DNA of 64,000 nucleotides from Jiangella gansuensis DSM 44835 (GCF_000515395.1 NZ_KI911782.1:4210697-4274696), one strand, 5' to 3'; shown: positions 52,991 through 61,771, numbered from the stretch's first letter. Numbers and translations are program-made. The notes: generated from the sequence alone by a model not told the origin.

Positions 52991-53203
52991 TCACGAGATG
53001 CCCTGGCCGACGTCCCAGAAGAAGTTCACCAGCGTCACCGCGGCGCCACACAGCACCGCGGCGCCGCAGGCGACCAGCACGCCGGACTTCCCCCGCCCCG
53101 CCAGGTGCGGGTTCGACGAGTTCGCGCCGAACCCCCACACCACCGCCGCGATGATCAACGCCAACACGGACAGGACGAGACCGAACGTCATCCCCGCACC
53201 CAC
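52991..53203 (-). pseudogene. Small conjugation membrane protein (DUF6112-like), N-terminally cut
   Basis: The frame gives MTFGLVLSVLALIIAAVVWG, then NPHLAGRGKSGVLVACGAAV and LCGAAVTLVNFFWDVGQGIS, with two membrane helices. In actinobacterial integrative elements a small protein like this stands directly before the TrbL-like gene, as here. Upstream the same frame reads LGASLRDVVGAG and then meets a stop at about 53228, so the usual N-terminal segment is missing. It may still be translated from the GTG at 53203, but I treat it as a remnant. Confidence 0.55.
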
Positions 53204-53283
53204 GACGTCGCGCAGCGACGCGCCGAGTTAGCGACACAGCTTGCGATGGTGCCCTCTCGCCGCAAGTCGCCCCATGCTTCGAG

Positions 53284-53955
53284 CTACTTGCGCTTCTCTC
53301 GGCTCACGACCTCGGTGATCCAGATGGGCACGAACGGGGACGTGCATTTTGGCGGCGTCGGATAGTCCTTGAGCACTTCCAGGCGCTCTCCAATGTCGAT
53401 CACCCGGTCGCGATGCTCGGCGTGCTCGATTCCGATGTTCCCCAGACATTCGTTCATCGCCCATTGCAGACGCTCGGGCGCACGTTTCATCTCCGCTTCG
53501 ATGACGCCGAGGAGGCCGGCGAGGTCAAGGCCCTCAGGCCTCTTCACCACACGTGCCGTGGTGAGCATCCAGCCGGCGCTCGCGACCACGGGGTCCGGAT
53601 CGGCAAGCCAGGCCACGCGCAGCGTCTCACAGTGTGGGCTCTTCTTCACGACGTAGTTCACCAGCCAGTCCCGGACCTTGGGGGTTCCCGCCTGACGCAC
53701 CATGGTGTCCAAGTCGCCGCGTTCGAAGGACCGCGGCCGGCAGATCAGGATCGCGAGCAGTCTCGCCGCGCTGTCGGCTGTGTCCCAGAGTTCACCCGCG
53801 AGCTCCTGTCGGGTTCCCAGCCGCTTGGCGAACGCCCGCAGTTTGCTGAGATTCACGGCGTGATCGTCGCCGTGCTTCTCGTTCACCGCGCGGGTCTGCG
53901 GGTCTTCGAGCTCACGGAGCTCGCCCATCACCTCGGCCAGGCTCGTGCCGGTCAT
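53284..53955 (-). CDS. DNA alkylation repair protein (AlkD-like)
   Basis: This 223-aa helical protein resembles the AlkD/AlkC-type HEAT-repeat glycosylase family. LSKLRAFAKRLGTRQELAGE, LAILICRPRSFERGDLDTMV and WAMNECLGNIGIEHAEHRDR are visible, together with a closing block around YPTPPKCTSPFVPIWITEVV. The WxxNECLxxIGI...HR pattern is the most telling. Members remove alkylated bases from DNA. The frame is intact and looks functional in the middle of degraded neighbours. It may be a cargo or resident gene of the island. Confidence 0.8.
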   Translation of the reverse strand: MTGTSLAEVMGELRELEDPQTRAVNEKHGDDHAVNLSKLRAFAKRLGTRQELAGELWDTADSAARLLAILICRPRSFERGDLDTMVRQAGTPKVRDWLVNYVVKKSPHCETLRVAWLADPDPVVASAGWMLTTARVVKRPEGLDLAGLLGVIEAEMKRAPERLQWAMNECLGNIGIEHAEHRDRVIDIGERLEVLKDYPTPPKCTSPFVPIWITEVVSREKRK

Positions 53956-54074
53956 TCTGCCTCCTGTCGTGATCGGCGGGGATTCGGCTCGACCCTATGG
54001 AGTCGCCTCGTGTGCAGGGCATCACTGGGTCAGCCCTGAACCCTGTAGCTACATCGACCCCTCAATATACGCCG

Positions 54075-54104
54075 TTGACTTATATAAGTTTAAACTTGCA
54101 TGAT
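54075..54104 (+). promoter_or_regulatory. AT-rich promoter with palindromic operator for ArsR remnant
   Basis: TTGACT (54075-54080) and catgat (54099-54104) are 18 nt apart and enclose the perfect palindrome aagtttaaactt (54086-54097). This AT-rich block stands out in the GC-rich window. It fits an autoregulated ArsR-type promoter just before the ArsR remnant at 54110. Confidence 0.55.
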
Positions 54105-54109
54105 GGGGC

Positions 54110-54511
54110 ATGCACGCGTTCGACGTCCTGGGTGACCCGGTCCGTCGCCGCATCCTTGGAGCTGTTGGGCGACGGCGAGCGGGCTGCCGGGTGCGGTGTC
54201 GGTGTCCGCGATCACCCATGCAGCGTTCGGGATCTCACAGCCGTGGGTCTCTAGCATCTGCGCGTGCTGCGCGAGAGCGGGTTTGCGACAGTCCCGTGCC
54301 GAGGGCGCTAAAGGCTGTGCGTCGTCGAGCCCGAAGCTCTACAGGAGGTCGATGTGTGGCTGGAACAGTTCCGCGGGCTCTGGAACCAGCGCCTGGACGC
54401 CCTGGCCACCGAACTCGCCCGCGGCAAGCGGGAGCGCCGCATCAAGCAAGCCGCAGCGTCAGAAACCAACCCCACCCCGAACGCCAGCCGAGAGGAACCG
54501 AGGGAGTCATG
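54110..54511 (+). pseudogene. ArsR-family regulator, broken by several frameshifts
   Basis: Joined across at least four single-base shifts, the sequence gives an ArsR repressor. MHAFDVLGDPVRRRIL is followed by ELLGDGERAAG (next frame), AFGISQPWVS (recognition-helix region), VLRESGFATV, RAEGAK, and VVEPEALQEVDVWLEQFRGL with WNQRLDALATELARGKRERR to a stop at 54511. The pattern is that of the ArsR proteins that stand before AHSA1/START-domain genes. The stop overlaps an ATG at 54509, as in intact pairs. So many breaks point to genuine decay rather than a single sequencing error. Confidence 0.7.
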
Positions 54512-54631
54512 AACATCGACATTTTCCACCACCTCAACGCCATCGCACGCAAGGACCGCCGGGGTGCCCTCCGTCAGCACGATGGGCTCATTGAAGTAGG
54601 TCATCGATCAGGCGTCACTCCGCGTCGCTGA
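54509..54631 (+). pseudogene. AHSA1/START-domain gene remnant
   Basis: The ATG overlapping the ArsR stop begins MNIDIFHHLNAIARKDRRGA, like the N-termini of SRPBCC proteins encoded after ArsR genes. The frame then leaves the family pattern and stops after 40 codons. It is the broken second gene of the former ArsR operon. The assignment rests on the short N-terminus and context. Confidence 0.4.
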
Positions 54632-54666
54632 CTGACGCCGAGCAGGCACGACCTGCCGCTTTACCT

Positions 54667-54820
54667 CTAGCTCAGCGTGATGTGCAGGTGGTCGTAGTGG
54701 CCGCCGGTGGGGGCTGGGGTCGTGCATGCCGCCGCCGTCGTGGGGGCGCCAGCCTTCGTCGTCGCGGTTGACGGACCAGATGAGGCCTTGCCAGATGAGG
54801 TACTCGACGCGAACGGCACA
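54667..54820 (-). pseudogene. Cell-wall peptidase-like protein, C-terminal fragment
   Basis: Two minus-strand frames give VRVEYLIWQGLIWSVNRDDE and GWRPHDGGGMHDP, then after a shift near 54725 TGGHYDHLHITLS and a stop. The order VEYxIW, IWS, WRP, HYDHLHIT is that of the ARB_07466-like C-terminal domain of envelope peptidases carried on actinobacterial conjugative elements. The rest of the gene is absent. Confidence 0.5.
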
Positions 54821-54825
54821 GTAAA

Positions 54826-55020
54826 GTGGTCAGAGCCGTCTACGACTACGACAACCCGCCCCTGGGCGGCATGGTCGACGACGACGATCCCGACGCGGGA
54901 GGCGACGCCGACGACGCGCTGATGCTCAAGGACCACCGGCTGTTCCCGCGACGAGGCGCATCTACCGGCCTGGCACCAGGCTCGCGCCGGAACCTCCGCC
55001 TGAGCCAGCTCAGCGCATGA
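54826..55020 (+). other. Short acidic open frame, doubtful
   Basis: A 64-codon frame encodes VYDYDNPPLGGMVDDDDPDA followed by a basic tail. I do not recognise it, and no ribosome binding site is present. It may be a fragment of another decayed gene. I list it only because the acidic stretch is non-random. Confidence 0.2.
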
Positions 55021-55822
55021 TGCTGGGTCCCGGCAGCCCACGCCGTTCGGTGACCCATCCATCTGCAGGTATACCGGGTGCCCTGAGAGGGACGGGCCTG
55101 GCTGACGGCGGGGGATGCGGCCGGGACCAGCCGTGTCGGAAACTCGGCGTGCCGGCGACCACGACCGTGCCGGAGGCGTCCTACTGCTCCGGGCCGGTTA
55201 TACGCCTGGCTCGAGGCGCAGGTGGGCCTGGGCGGCTCGCCCCGCGTAGCGCGGTGTTCCCCCGGGTCCCCGGGATGAGGTATCGCGACCTGCGGATCGG
55301 TGCGTTCGGCGACATCGCGGGCGACCGCGGTGTCTGCGGCATGCCCGAGGTTGGCCGCGAGAATGTCGGGTGCTCGTCGCAGGACCTCTCGCGACCTCGG
55401 CCGCCAGCAAGTCGCCTCGGGTCCGCTGTGATCGTCCGCCGTCTCCCGCTCAGCCGGGAAGCCGCGCGCAGCCAGCTCCCAAAGGTGGCCGGTCCGGCGG
55501 ACGTACCTTCGGACCCTGAGCGCGTGCGGCCCTGAGCAGTTCTCTGCCGGCCGTCGAACGTTGCGGGTCGCCGGCGGAGCAAGCCCGGCGCACGGCACCC
55601 GACAAAGCCCGCTAATGACCGGGCTGCCATCCGGATACGGTGACGGCTATGGATGACCGGATTCGTCATGCTGCCCTGTCGCTCCCCAGGGTTGACCGCC
55701 GCATGTGTGACGGTGGCGCGGGGTTCGGCCGGGGGGTGAGCAGCCAGACCGCGACGACGCTGATGCCCGCTGGCTCGTGGCCCAGAGGGTGCCCTGAGCC
55801 TTGAAGCACAAGGGGTTGGCCG
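55021..55822. other. Gene-poor stretch, about 800 bp
   Basis: The open frames here are biased by high GC and show no protein pattern I can recognise on either strand. No hairpin, tRNA or clear promoter is seen. It lies between decayed genes and the first DUF4838 gene and is probably degraded DNA. Confidence 0.45.
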
Positions 55823-58357
55823 CTACTGGTAGGCGATGAAGTCATCGATGTAAAGGTCGGGATCAGCCTCGAAGCCGTTGAGTATGGCCATGACTTGTGC
55901 TTTGGCGACTGTCTTTCCACCGGCGGTGGCTGGGACGATGAAGATGGCGTCAAGTGTCTGCCAATCCGGGTCCGGCGCGACGTTGAACGGCGGGTTGTTG
56001 AGTGTGCCGATCTGGATGCCGGACGCGTCTTGGAGGTTCAGACTGAATGTAACGGTGCCACGCCAGATACCCGCTGGCGCTTGGAGATTGAGCCGAGTGA
56101 CGAGGAGACCTGCTTGAGCGGGGACGACCTGTACGGGTCCGCCGCGAGCCAGTTGCCCAACCTTGAGGGCTGCTGCACCTGTGTGTGCATGGGAGGTCGT
56201 GCGTGTCAGTGTTCCGGTGGTTTTGACCCATAGGCTCCAGTTCGCGACTCCTCCGGAGGTGACGGTTTCGTACGAACTGTTGGCCAGCCGCTGGGTCGCT
56301 GAGCCAGCGGTCAGCTGGAGCGCCAGAGCCGAGAAGTTCCTTACCTCGGCGTTGGGGGCGCTGGTCGAGTCGGTCGTGAGACGGTCCCGGATGGCGCCTC
56401 CTTCCGGCTCGTGTGCCTGGCAGTAGCTGACGATTCCCCAGAGCTGGTCGGGGTGTAGGGGCGCCCAATCGGCGGGTTGTGAGAGCTGGTAGAGGAGGGG
56501 ATCGGTGGCGAAGGCGGTGCGGAGTTGCTTACGGGTCTCATCGGCGGCACAGGCTTCGGCCAGGCCGTCTAGTACCGCGGTCGCTTCGGTTGCAGTCGCA
56601 GGGACCGGGGTCGGCCGCGGGTAGCTCAGGACGCAGGATCGGTAGAAGGAGTGCATCTGGGCAAGTGTCGCGGCCCGCTGTTGTTGTTTCGGTGTGGCGG
56701 AGGAGGACTTCGTCTGCACCGCAGCCATCAGGGTGTCTGTCGTATCGATCAGCGTGGTGGGCACCACAGCCAGGTACGAGGGGTCGTTCAGGGGGAAGTA
56801 GGTGGAGCCGCGGCCGCTCGCGAACCATTCGGAGCTGGGCACCACTGTGGTCCAGTAGTTCTCCCACGCTGAATAGTAGGCAGCCAGGTCGTCCCCAGCG
56901 AGGGGCCCGACGGCGCGATCGCACCATTCCTGAGTGAGGCTGGTCTCGTCCAGGGTGGAGTCCCAGGCCAGTTTTGTAAGGATCCATGGCTTGGGCCCCT
57001 CGCCCCAGTTCGGGTACATCTCGGAGTACAGGGCGGTGACTCCGTGCGTGGCCCCGTGGCCCATGGTTTCGGCCATGGTGGCTGTGTAGATCCGAGGTGC
57101 GACGTACGGGACGCCGTAGTTGTAGTCGTACCAACCGAGTTGGCTGGCCTTTGTTGTCCACGAGTCCAGGAGCGCCTTGTCCTGTAGTCCGAGCGTGCTG
57201 TCCACCCAGCCATACCTGTCGCGGGTCAGGAACGGATGGACTCGGCTGTCGAGGGTGAATGTCGGAGGATCGGAGACGTTTTTGTATGCCAGTAGGCCGA
57301 AGGTCTTGTCGGAGTGGCCGGCAGCGACCACCTGTGCGACGACTGCGTTGACCCAGGCGTAGTAGGTCTCGGACTTGCCGGGCAGTCCGACGGAGTTTGG
57401 GCCGCCGCTGTCGACGGGATCGGTCTCCGAGAACCCGCCGTCATCGTTAACTCCCAGGGACACGCTGCTGATGCCCGGATTGGCTACGAAGAAGTTGATC
57501 AAGTACGTGGCGGCGACATCGATCGTGCCGGGTTCGCTGAAGGATGGCTGCCATCCTGTACGGCGATAACCGGTCGTTGCGTCGGCGGGTGGGATGTAGC
57601 GAACCCCGTTAATGATCGGGTAGTACTCGGGATGAGTGGCCGCGTACACGCTTGGTGGGAACATGTTGTGCAGGTTGTGGTGAAACGCGACACGCCCGTG
57701 CGCCCTGTTCCTCGTCATCCATGTCCGCTTGTCCGACGCAGATGGGCCCACATCGACGCCGCTGAACTGGCGTGATGTGAACGAGGGGACTGCAGTGATG
57801 TTCGTGGCTGGCATGTTGATCGTTGCCATGATCGGCACGTCTTCGCCCACTGGCGTCGGCATCAGCCATCGAACGTTCAAGAACCGTTCCAGGAACGCTG
57901 ACGCGGCGAACCGGGTGCCATAGGGGCTAGGTCCCATGAGTGTGACGCTGTTACCCCAGGTGCGGATGATGTAGCCGTCTGCGTCGATGTTGAGCAGGTC
58001 GTTGGGGATGGCTGGGTCGCTGAGGGATCCGACTAAGCCGACGTAAATGCGTGTCTGCCCGTCGTACTGGGTTCCTGAAGCGGCGAGGTCGGCCTCGGTC
58101 AGGATCGGCAGCGTTGCGCCGGAGGCTGCGGAGATGTACTTGCGGAGTTCGTTGGCGGCCTGGGTGACCAGCGCCGCTGGCGTGGGTGGCACGACGATGA
58201 CGGCGGCTGGCGAGCCGTCGTCAACGACCGACAGCGGCGTCGTCGCGCCGGCAGGTCGAGTGCTTGCTGTGACCAGGGCCGCCACGCTAGCGGCGAGCAG
58301 GGCTCTGCGGCTGACGACAAGATGCGGGTTCGACGATCCAGGAGTCGACGGCGACAT
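55823..58357 (-). CDS. Tat-exported DUF4838 protein A (glycoside-hydrolase-like)
   Basis: This 844-aa protein has a Tat-type signal (SRRALLAASVAALVTASTRP, about residues 15-35). A GH67N-like domain follows, with LVTQAANELRKYISAASGAT, DADGYIIRTWGNSVTLMG and FAASAFLERFLNVRWLMPTP. The DUF4838 core (about 180-480) has SSVSLGVNDDGGFSETDP, LGWYDYNYGVPYVAPR and VTALYSEMYPNWGEGP. The C-terminal 170 residues resemble a carbohydrate-binding (CBM4_9-like) module ending in PDLYIDDFIAY. The family is thought to act on polysaccharides, but no activity is established. It is divergent from a paralogue at 58764. The ATG at 58357 lies inside a palindrome; an ATG at 58423 is a less likely start because it would put the twin arginines about 37 residues in. 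Confidence 0.8.
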   Translation of the reverse strand: MSPSTPGSSNPHLVVSRRALLAASVAALVTASTRPAGATTPLSVVDDGSPAAVIVVPPTPAALVTQAANELRKYISAASGATLPILTEADLAASGTQYDGQTRIYVGLVGSLSDPAIPNDLLNIDADGYIIRTWGNSVTLMGPSPYGTRFAASAFLERFLNVRWLMPTPVGEDVPIMATINMPATNITAVPSFTSRQFSGVDVGPSASDKRTWMTRNRAHGRVAFHHNLHNMFPPSVYAATHPEYYPIINGVRYIPPADATTGYRRTGWQPSFSEPGTIDVAATYLINFFVANPGISSVSLGVNDDGGFSETDPVDSGGPNSVGLPGKSETYYAWVNAVVAQVVAAGHSDKTFGLLAYKNVSDPPTFTLDSRVHPFLTRDRYGWVDSTLGLQDKALLDSWTTKASQLGWYDYNYGVPYVAPRIYTATMAETMGHGATHGVTALYSEMYPNWGEGPKPWILTKLAWDSTLDETSLTQEWCDRAVGPLAGDDLAAYYSAWENYWTTVVPSSEWFASGRGSTYFPLNDPSYLAVVPTTLIDTTDTLMAAVQTKSSSATPKQQQRAATLAQMHSFYRSCVLSYPRPTPVPATATEATAVLDGLAEACAADETRKQLRTAFATDPLLYQLSQPADWAPLHPDQLWGIVSYCQAHEPEGGAIRDRLTTDSTSAPNAEVRNFSALALQLTAGSATQRLANSSYETVTSGGVANWSLWVKTTGTLTRTTSHAHTGAAALKVGQLARGGPVQVVPAQAGLLVTRLNLQAPAGIWRGTVTFSLNLQDASGIQIGTLNNPPFNVAPDPDWQTLDAIFIVPATAGGKTVAKAQVMAILNGFEADPDLYIDDFIAYQ

Positions 58358-58368
58358 AGGACCTATGT
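58354..58368. promoter_or_regulatory. Candidate operator palindrome, unit 1
   Basis: acataggacctatgt has 7-bp arms around one central base. It recurs unchanged in unit 2. It overlaps the proposed start codon of gene A (cat at 58355-58357). Confidence 0.5.
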
Positions 58369-58464
58369 TAGGGGAGGATGGTGCGGCTGTCACCAACGAT
58401 TTTCTGGACAGACTGTCGACCAACTAGCCCTCTGGGCCGTGTTTGTGTCGAAGTGGAGGCGATC

Positions 58465-58614
58465 ATGGGAGATCTATCGCGGAGACATCGGTTGGGTGTC
58501 TCGGCTGGCCTAGGCCCTGTCGCTGTGATCGGTGGCGCTGTTTGTCGCGCCGGCAGGTCGAATGCTTGCTGTGACCAGGGCTGCCGCTCGCGCCGAGTAG
58601 GGCTCTGCGGCTGA
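58465..58614 (+). pseudogene. Vestigial start of DUF4838 gene B
   Basis: From the ATG at 58465 the frame reads MGDLSRRHRLGVSAGLGPVA and VIGGAV, a second copy of the gene B signal peptide (MGDLSRRHLLGASAGLAAVA). It then runs into the dead copy of the gene A start and stops at 58614. It is a by-product of the tandem duplication. Confidence 0.75.
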
Positions 58615-58651
58615 CGACAAGATGCGGGGTCGGGAACCAAGGTCCACCTTG

Positions 58652-58666
58652 ACATAGGACCTATGT
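58652..58666. promoter_or_regulatory. Candidate operator palindrome, unit 2
   Basis: This is an identical copy of the unit 1 palindrome (acataggacctatgt), 298 bp downstream. It lies 98 bp before the gene B start. Confidence 0.5.
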
Positions 58667-58763
58667 CAGGGGAGGATGGTGCGGCTGTCACCAACGATTT
58701 TCAGGCCGGACTGTCAACCAACTAGCCCTCTGGGTCGTGTTTGTGTCAAAGCGGAGGTTGATC

Positions 58764-61262
58764 ATGGGAGATCTATCGCGGAGGCATCTGCTGGGTGCCT
58801 CAGCTGGCCTAGCTGCTGTAGCAATGATCGGCACCGGCACCGCTGAAGCTCAAGGGCGGAGAATCGCCCTTGTTCAGGCAGGCCGACCTCTGGCAACGGT
58901 GGTCGTGTCAAGAGGTTCAGCTCGGCTCGTCGCCGCTGCAAAGGACCTCATTGAGGTAGTCGCTGCCATGTCGGGAATTGAGCTGCCACTCGAGAACGCC
59001 GCGCCGCGCACAGGCCTCACGATTCGCATCGGATCCAGCCAGGGCGAGCAATCGCCGAAGATCGAGGACCTCGGCACAAGCGGAGCCGTCATCACTGTCC
59101 AGCCGGATGTCATCACGATAGTCGGGGCCAGCGATGAGGGGACCGCCAACGGGGTTTCCATGTTCTGCGAACAGCTCCTCGGAGCCAGGAGACTGTTCCC
59201 TGGCCCTGATGGATTGGACGTGCCGAGGAGTCCGGTTCCCAGCGTTCCCGTGGGTAGGTGGACGCACAAACCCAGCTTTGACCAACGGTGTATGTCACCG
59301 TTCAACCGGCGAGAAGGGTTTGACCCGCAGAACCCTGGCGAGGTGTGGGCCCTGCAGTGCCGTGCCAACTGGCTGATCGATCAGAGCCACGGCCTGTGGG
59401 CGATGGCTCCGGTGGAGAAGTACGGCAATCCGAACCTGCCGACCTATCGGCCGGACTTCTACCCGATCCTGCAAGGTACCCGGGTCATCCCGGCCGTGGG
59501 TGGCAAGACGTCGTGGGAGCCACGGTTGAGCGCAGATGGCTTCCTTGACGTCGCCGTCGCGGAGACCCGCGCCCGTTTGCTGGCGAACCCGGACGCGAAG
59601 ACCTTCGGGCTCGGCATGAACGACTCGGGGCGTTGGTCGGACGACGAGGTCGATCCGTCGCGGCGCAACATTCTCGGCTACCCCGACATGTCAGAGCTCT
59701 ACTACGGATTCCTGAATGAACTCGTGGCACGTCTGGCGCCCGAGTTCCCAGACGTCAAGTTCGGCGCCATCGCCTATCAGCATGTACTCGAACCGCCGTC
59801 CTTCCAGCTGCATCCCAGCATCGTGGTGTTTCTCTGCCAAGAGCGATACGGATGGATCGATGACGAGTACCGTCGAATGGATCAAGACCTCACCCGGAGG
59901 TGGTTGACCAGGACCGAGAGTCTCGGCTGGTACGACTACCTCGAGGATTCGGCCTACCAGGTGCCGCGGCCGACGTCGCGGGTCACACTCGAGGCATATC
60001 GGTGGGCCAAGTCGGTCGGCGTCCGCTACCTGTACACCGAGCTGTACCCGAACTTTTCCGCCGGTCCCCAGTCCTTCCTCCTTCCGCGCATGATGTGGGA
60101 CGTCGACCTCGACCTAGACGCCGAGATCAACGACTGGTGCCGCCGGATGGTCGGGCCGAGCGCGGCCGGATTGCTGCGTTACTACTATTCACTATGGGAA
60201 GACTTTTGGCTCAAGACGGTTCCAAGCGATGGCGGCTGGTTCTCAACGGGGCGGATCTACTTCACCTTCAACGCCCCGTCGTACCTTGACCTGGTCAGCC
60301 CTGAGCTGATAGCGAAGAGCCGGCAGTTGATGAAACGCATCGTTGAGCGCGCAACCCGGTCGCCAGACAAAGTCCACGGACGCAGAGCGCGAATGATCCA
60401 ACGTGGCTTCGACCTGGTCGCAGCCACGGTCGACAGCTACGCTGGCCAACCGCCGGTGGTGTCCAGCCGACAGAGCGCTGACCAGGTTTGGACGACTCTG
60501 AAGGATCGCCAGCCGGCCGCCATTGCACAAGCGGACGCCCGCCGGCAACTCATCGCAGAGTTCGACGCCGATCCGGCCCTCAAGCAGTGGAACGCGCCAC
60601 TCGCCCTCGGAATTGACTGGACCGGTTGGCAGCTCCAAGACGTGTATGCGCTGGGTGATTGGGCAAGAGAAGACCCTGCTGGGCCGGCGTTCCTGGATGC
60701 CGTGCGGACCGACGTCGACTCCGCTCAACCCACCACGGCAACGTTGGCGTCCTATGTGCTGGCGGCCGCCGATCCTGAAAAGAATCGTCAACTGTCGAAC
60801 TTCAGCGACATGGAAGACATCCGCTACGCACCTCAGGTCTGGCGGCTCACCGCGTTTGATCAGACCGTTCGCACGCCGGGCCTGACCACCGAGACGGCTT
60901 CGTCCGGATCACGAAGCTTCCTCATCCCGGCCGGATCCCTCAGCCTGGTCTACAGGACCGTCATCCTCAAAAGCGGACCCGTACGAGTACGGGTGAAAGT
61001 GCGGACTGCGCCAGGGACACCAGCCACCTTCCCTACCGGCGGATGGCAGGTCCAGCTCTGGAACACCGTCTACCTCAAGAACGCGCCCGCACTGACCCGA
61101 CGCTCGCAACCACTGCCAGTCTCGGGACTCACCGATGGCTGGATCGATCTCGAGTGGTACGAAATGCTGCCAGAGAATGTGACCCAGATCGTCACCCGAG
61201 CGATGGTCGTCACCTCCGCTGACATCTACCTCGATGACTACGAGGTCTGGCAGTTCGCTTGA
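58764..61262 (+). CDS. Tat-exported DUF4838 protein B (glycoside-hydrolase-like)
   Basis: This 832-aa protein starts MGDLSRRHLLGASAGLAAVA, a twin-arginine signal with RRHLLG. The GH67N-like part includes ARLVAAAKDLIEVVAAMSGI and DEGTANGVSMFCEQLLGARR. The DUF4838 core has FGLGMNDSGRWSDDEVDPSR, YGWIDDEYRRMDQDLTRRWL, SLGWYDYLEDSAYQVPRP and RYLYTELYPNFSAGPQSFLL. A C-terminal beta-rich module ends in ADIYLDDYEVWQF. Equivalent blocks occur in the same order in protein A (NDDGGFSETDP, LGWYDYNYGVP, YSEMYPNWGEGP), so they are diverged paralogues. The ATG at 58764 has gcggagg upstream. IS debris begins directly after the stop. Confidence 0.85.
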   Translation: MGDLSRRHLLGASAGLAAVAMIGTGTAEAQGRRIALVQAGRPLATVVVSRGSARLVAAAKDLIEVVAAMSGIELPLENAAPRTGLTIRIGSSQGEQSPKIEDLGTSGAVITVQPDVITIVGASDEGTANGVSMFCEQLLGARRLFPGPDGLDVPRSPVPSVPVGRWTHKPSFDQRCMSPFNRREGFDPQNPGEVWALQCRANWLIDQSHGLWAMAPVEKYGNPNLPTYRPDFYPILQGTRVIPAVGGKTSWEPRLSADGFLDVAVAETRARLLANPDAKTFGLGMNDSGRWSDDEVDPSRRNILGYPDMSELYYGFLNELVARLAPEFPDVKFGAIAYQHVLEPPSFQLHPSIVVFLCQERYGWIDDEYRRMDQDLTRRWLTRTESLGWYDYLEDSAYQVPRPTSRVTLEAYRWAKSVGVRYLYTELYPNFSAGPQSFLLPRMMWDVDLDLDAEINDWCRRMVGPSAAGLLRYYYSLWEDFWLKTVPSDGGWFSTGRIYFTFNAPSYLDLVSPELIAKSRQLMKRIVERATRSPDKVHGRRARMIQRGFDLVAATVDSYAGQPPVVSSRQSADQVWTTLKDRQPAAIAQADARRQLIAEFDADPALKQWNAPLALGIDWTGWQLQDVYALGDWAREDPAGPAFLDAVRTDVDSAQPTTATLASYVLAAADPEKNRQLSNFSDMEDIRYAPQVWRLTAFDQTVRTPGLTTETASSGSRSFLIPAGSLSLVYRTVILKSGPVRVRVKVRTAPGTPATFPTGGWQVQLWNTVYLKNAPALTRRSQPLPVSGLTDGWIDLEWYEMLPENVTQIVTRAMVVTSADIYLDDYEVWQFA

Positions 61263-61289
61263 ACTGAACAAGAAGCGACCACCCGAGGA

Positions 61290-61735
61290 TCAACGGTCCA
61301 GCAGATACACCATGCCGCTGCACCTGCCCCGGATGGATGGCTTCGGCGCCACCCCGTACGTGAAGAACGGGCCGCCCCTGGCCGGCCACGGGGCCAAAGC
61401 CGTCCGTGACGCGATCGCCACCCAGATCGCCACGCTGCCCGAGCAGCTTCGCCGGTCGCTGACCTGGGACCAAGGAGCCGAGATGGCTCAACACGCCCAG
61501 CTCAAGATCGACACGGGGGGTCGAGGTCTACTTCTGCGACCCTCACTCCCCGTGGCAGCGCCCCAGCAACGAGAACACCAACGGCCTGCTGCGCCAGTAC
61601 TTCCCCAAGGGCACCGACCTGTCCCGCTGGAGCGAGGACGACCTCGCCGTCGTCGCCGCGGTCCTGAACGTCAGACCACGCAAGACACTCGGCTGGCGCA
61701 CTCCGCCGAGGTCTACCACGAACAGTTGGCCGTGC
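61290..61735 (+). pseudogene. IS30-family transposase remnant
   Basis: The frame YTMPLHLPRMDGFGATPYVK, then [20 protein letters not shown], is the DDE core of an IS30 transposase. A one-base shift at the ggggggt run near 61515 moves the continuation, [20 protein letters not shown] and [20 protein letters not shown], into another frame, ending in LGWRTP and AEVYHEQL. The N-terminal DNA-binding half is missing. The element is dead. Confidence 0.8.
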
Positions 61736-61771
61736 TGACACAGGCCGGTTTTCCTACGACGGACCTCGAAC

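Larger units (their letters stand above)
58240..58837. repeat. Tandem duplication of divergent promoter region (about 299-bp period)
   Basis: Segments near 58240-58538 and 58539-58837 are clearly related over nearly 300 bp. For example, ggctctgcggctgacgacaa is at 58301 and 58601, gacataggacctatgt at 58353 and 58651, ggctgtcaccaacgatttt follows both, and atgggagatctatcgcgga is at 58465 and 58764. Unit 1 holds the real 5' end of gene A plus a dead copy of the gene B start. Unit 2 holds a dead copy of the gene A signal-peptide region plus the real gene B start. Confidence 0.85.

Noticed and set aside
55017-55669. Open frames of 160-170 codons on both strands
   Set aside because: They overlap each other, lack ribosome binding sites and recognisable motifs, and show the composition of random high-GC sequence.
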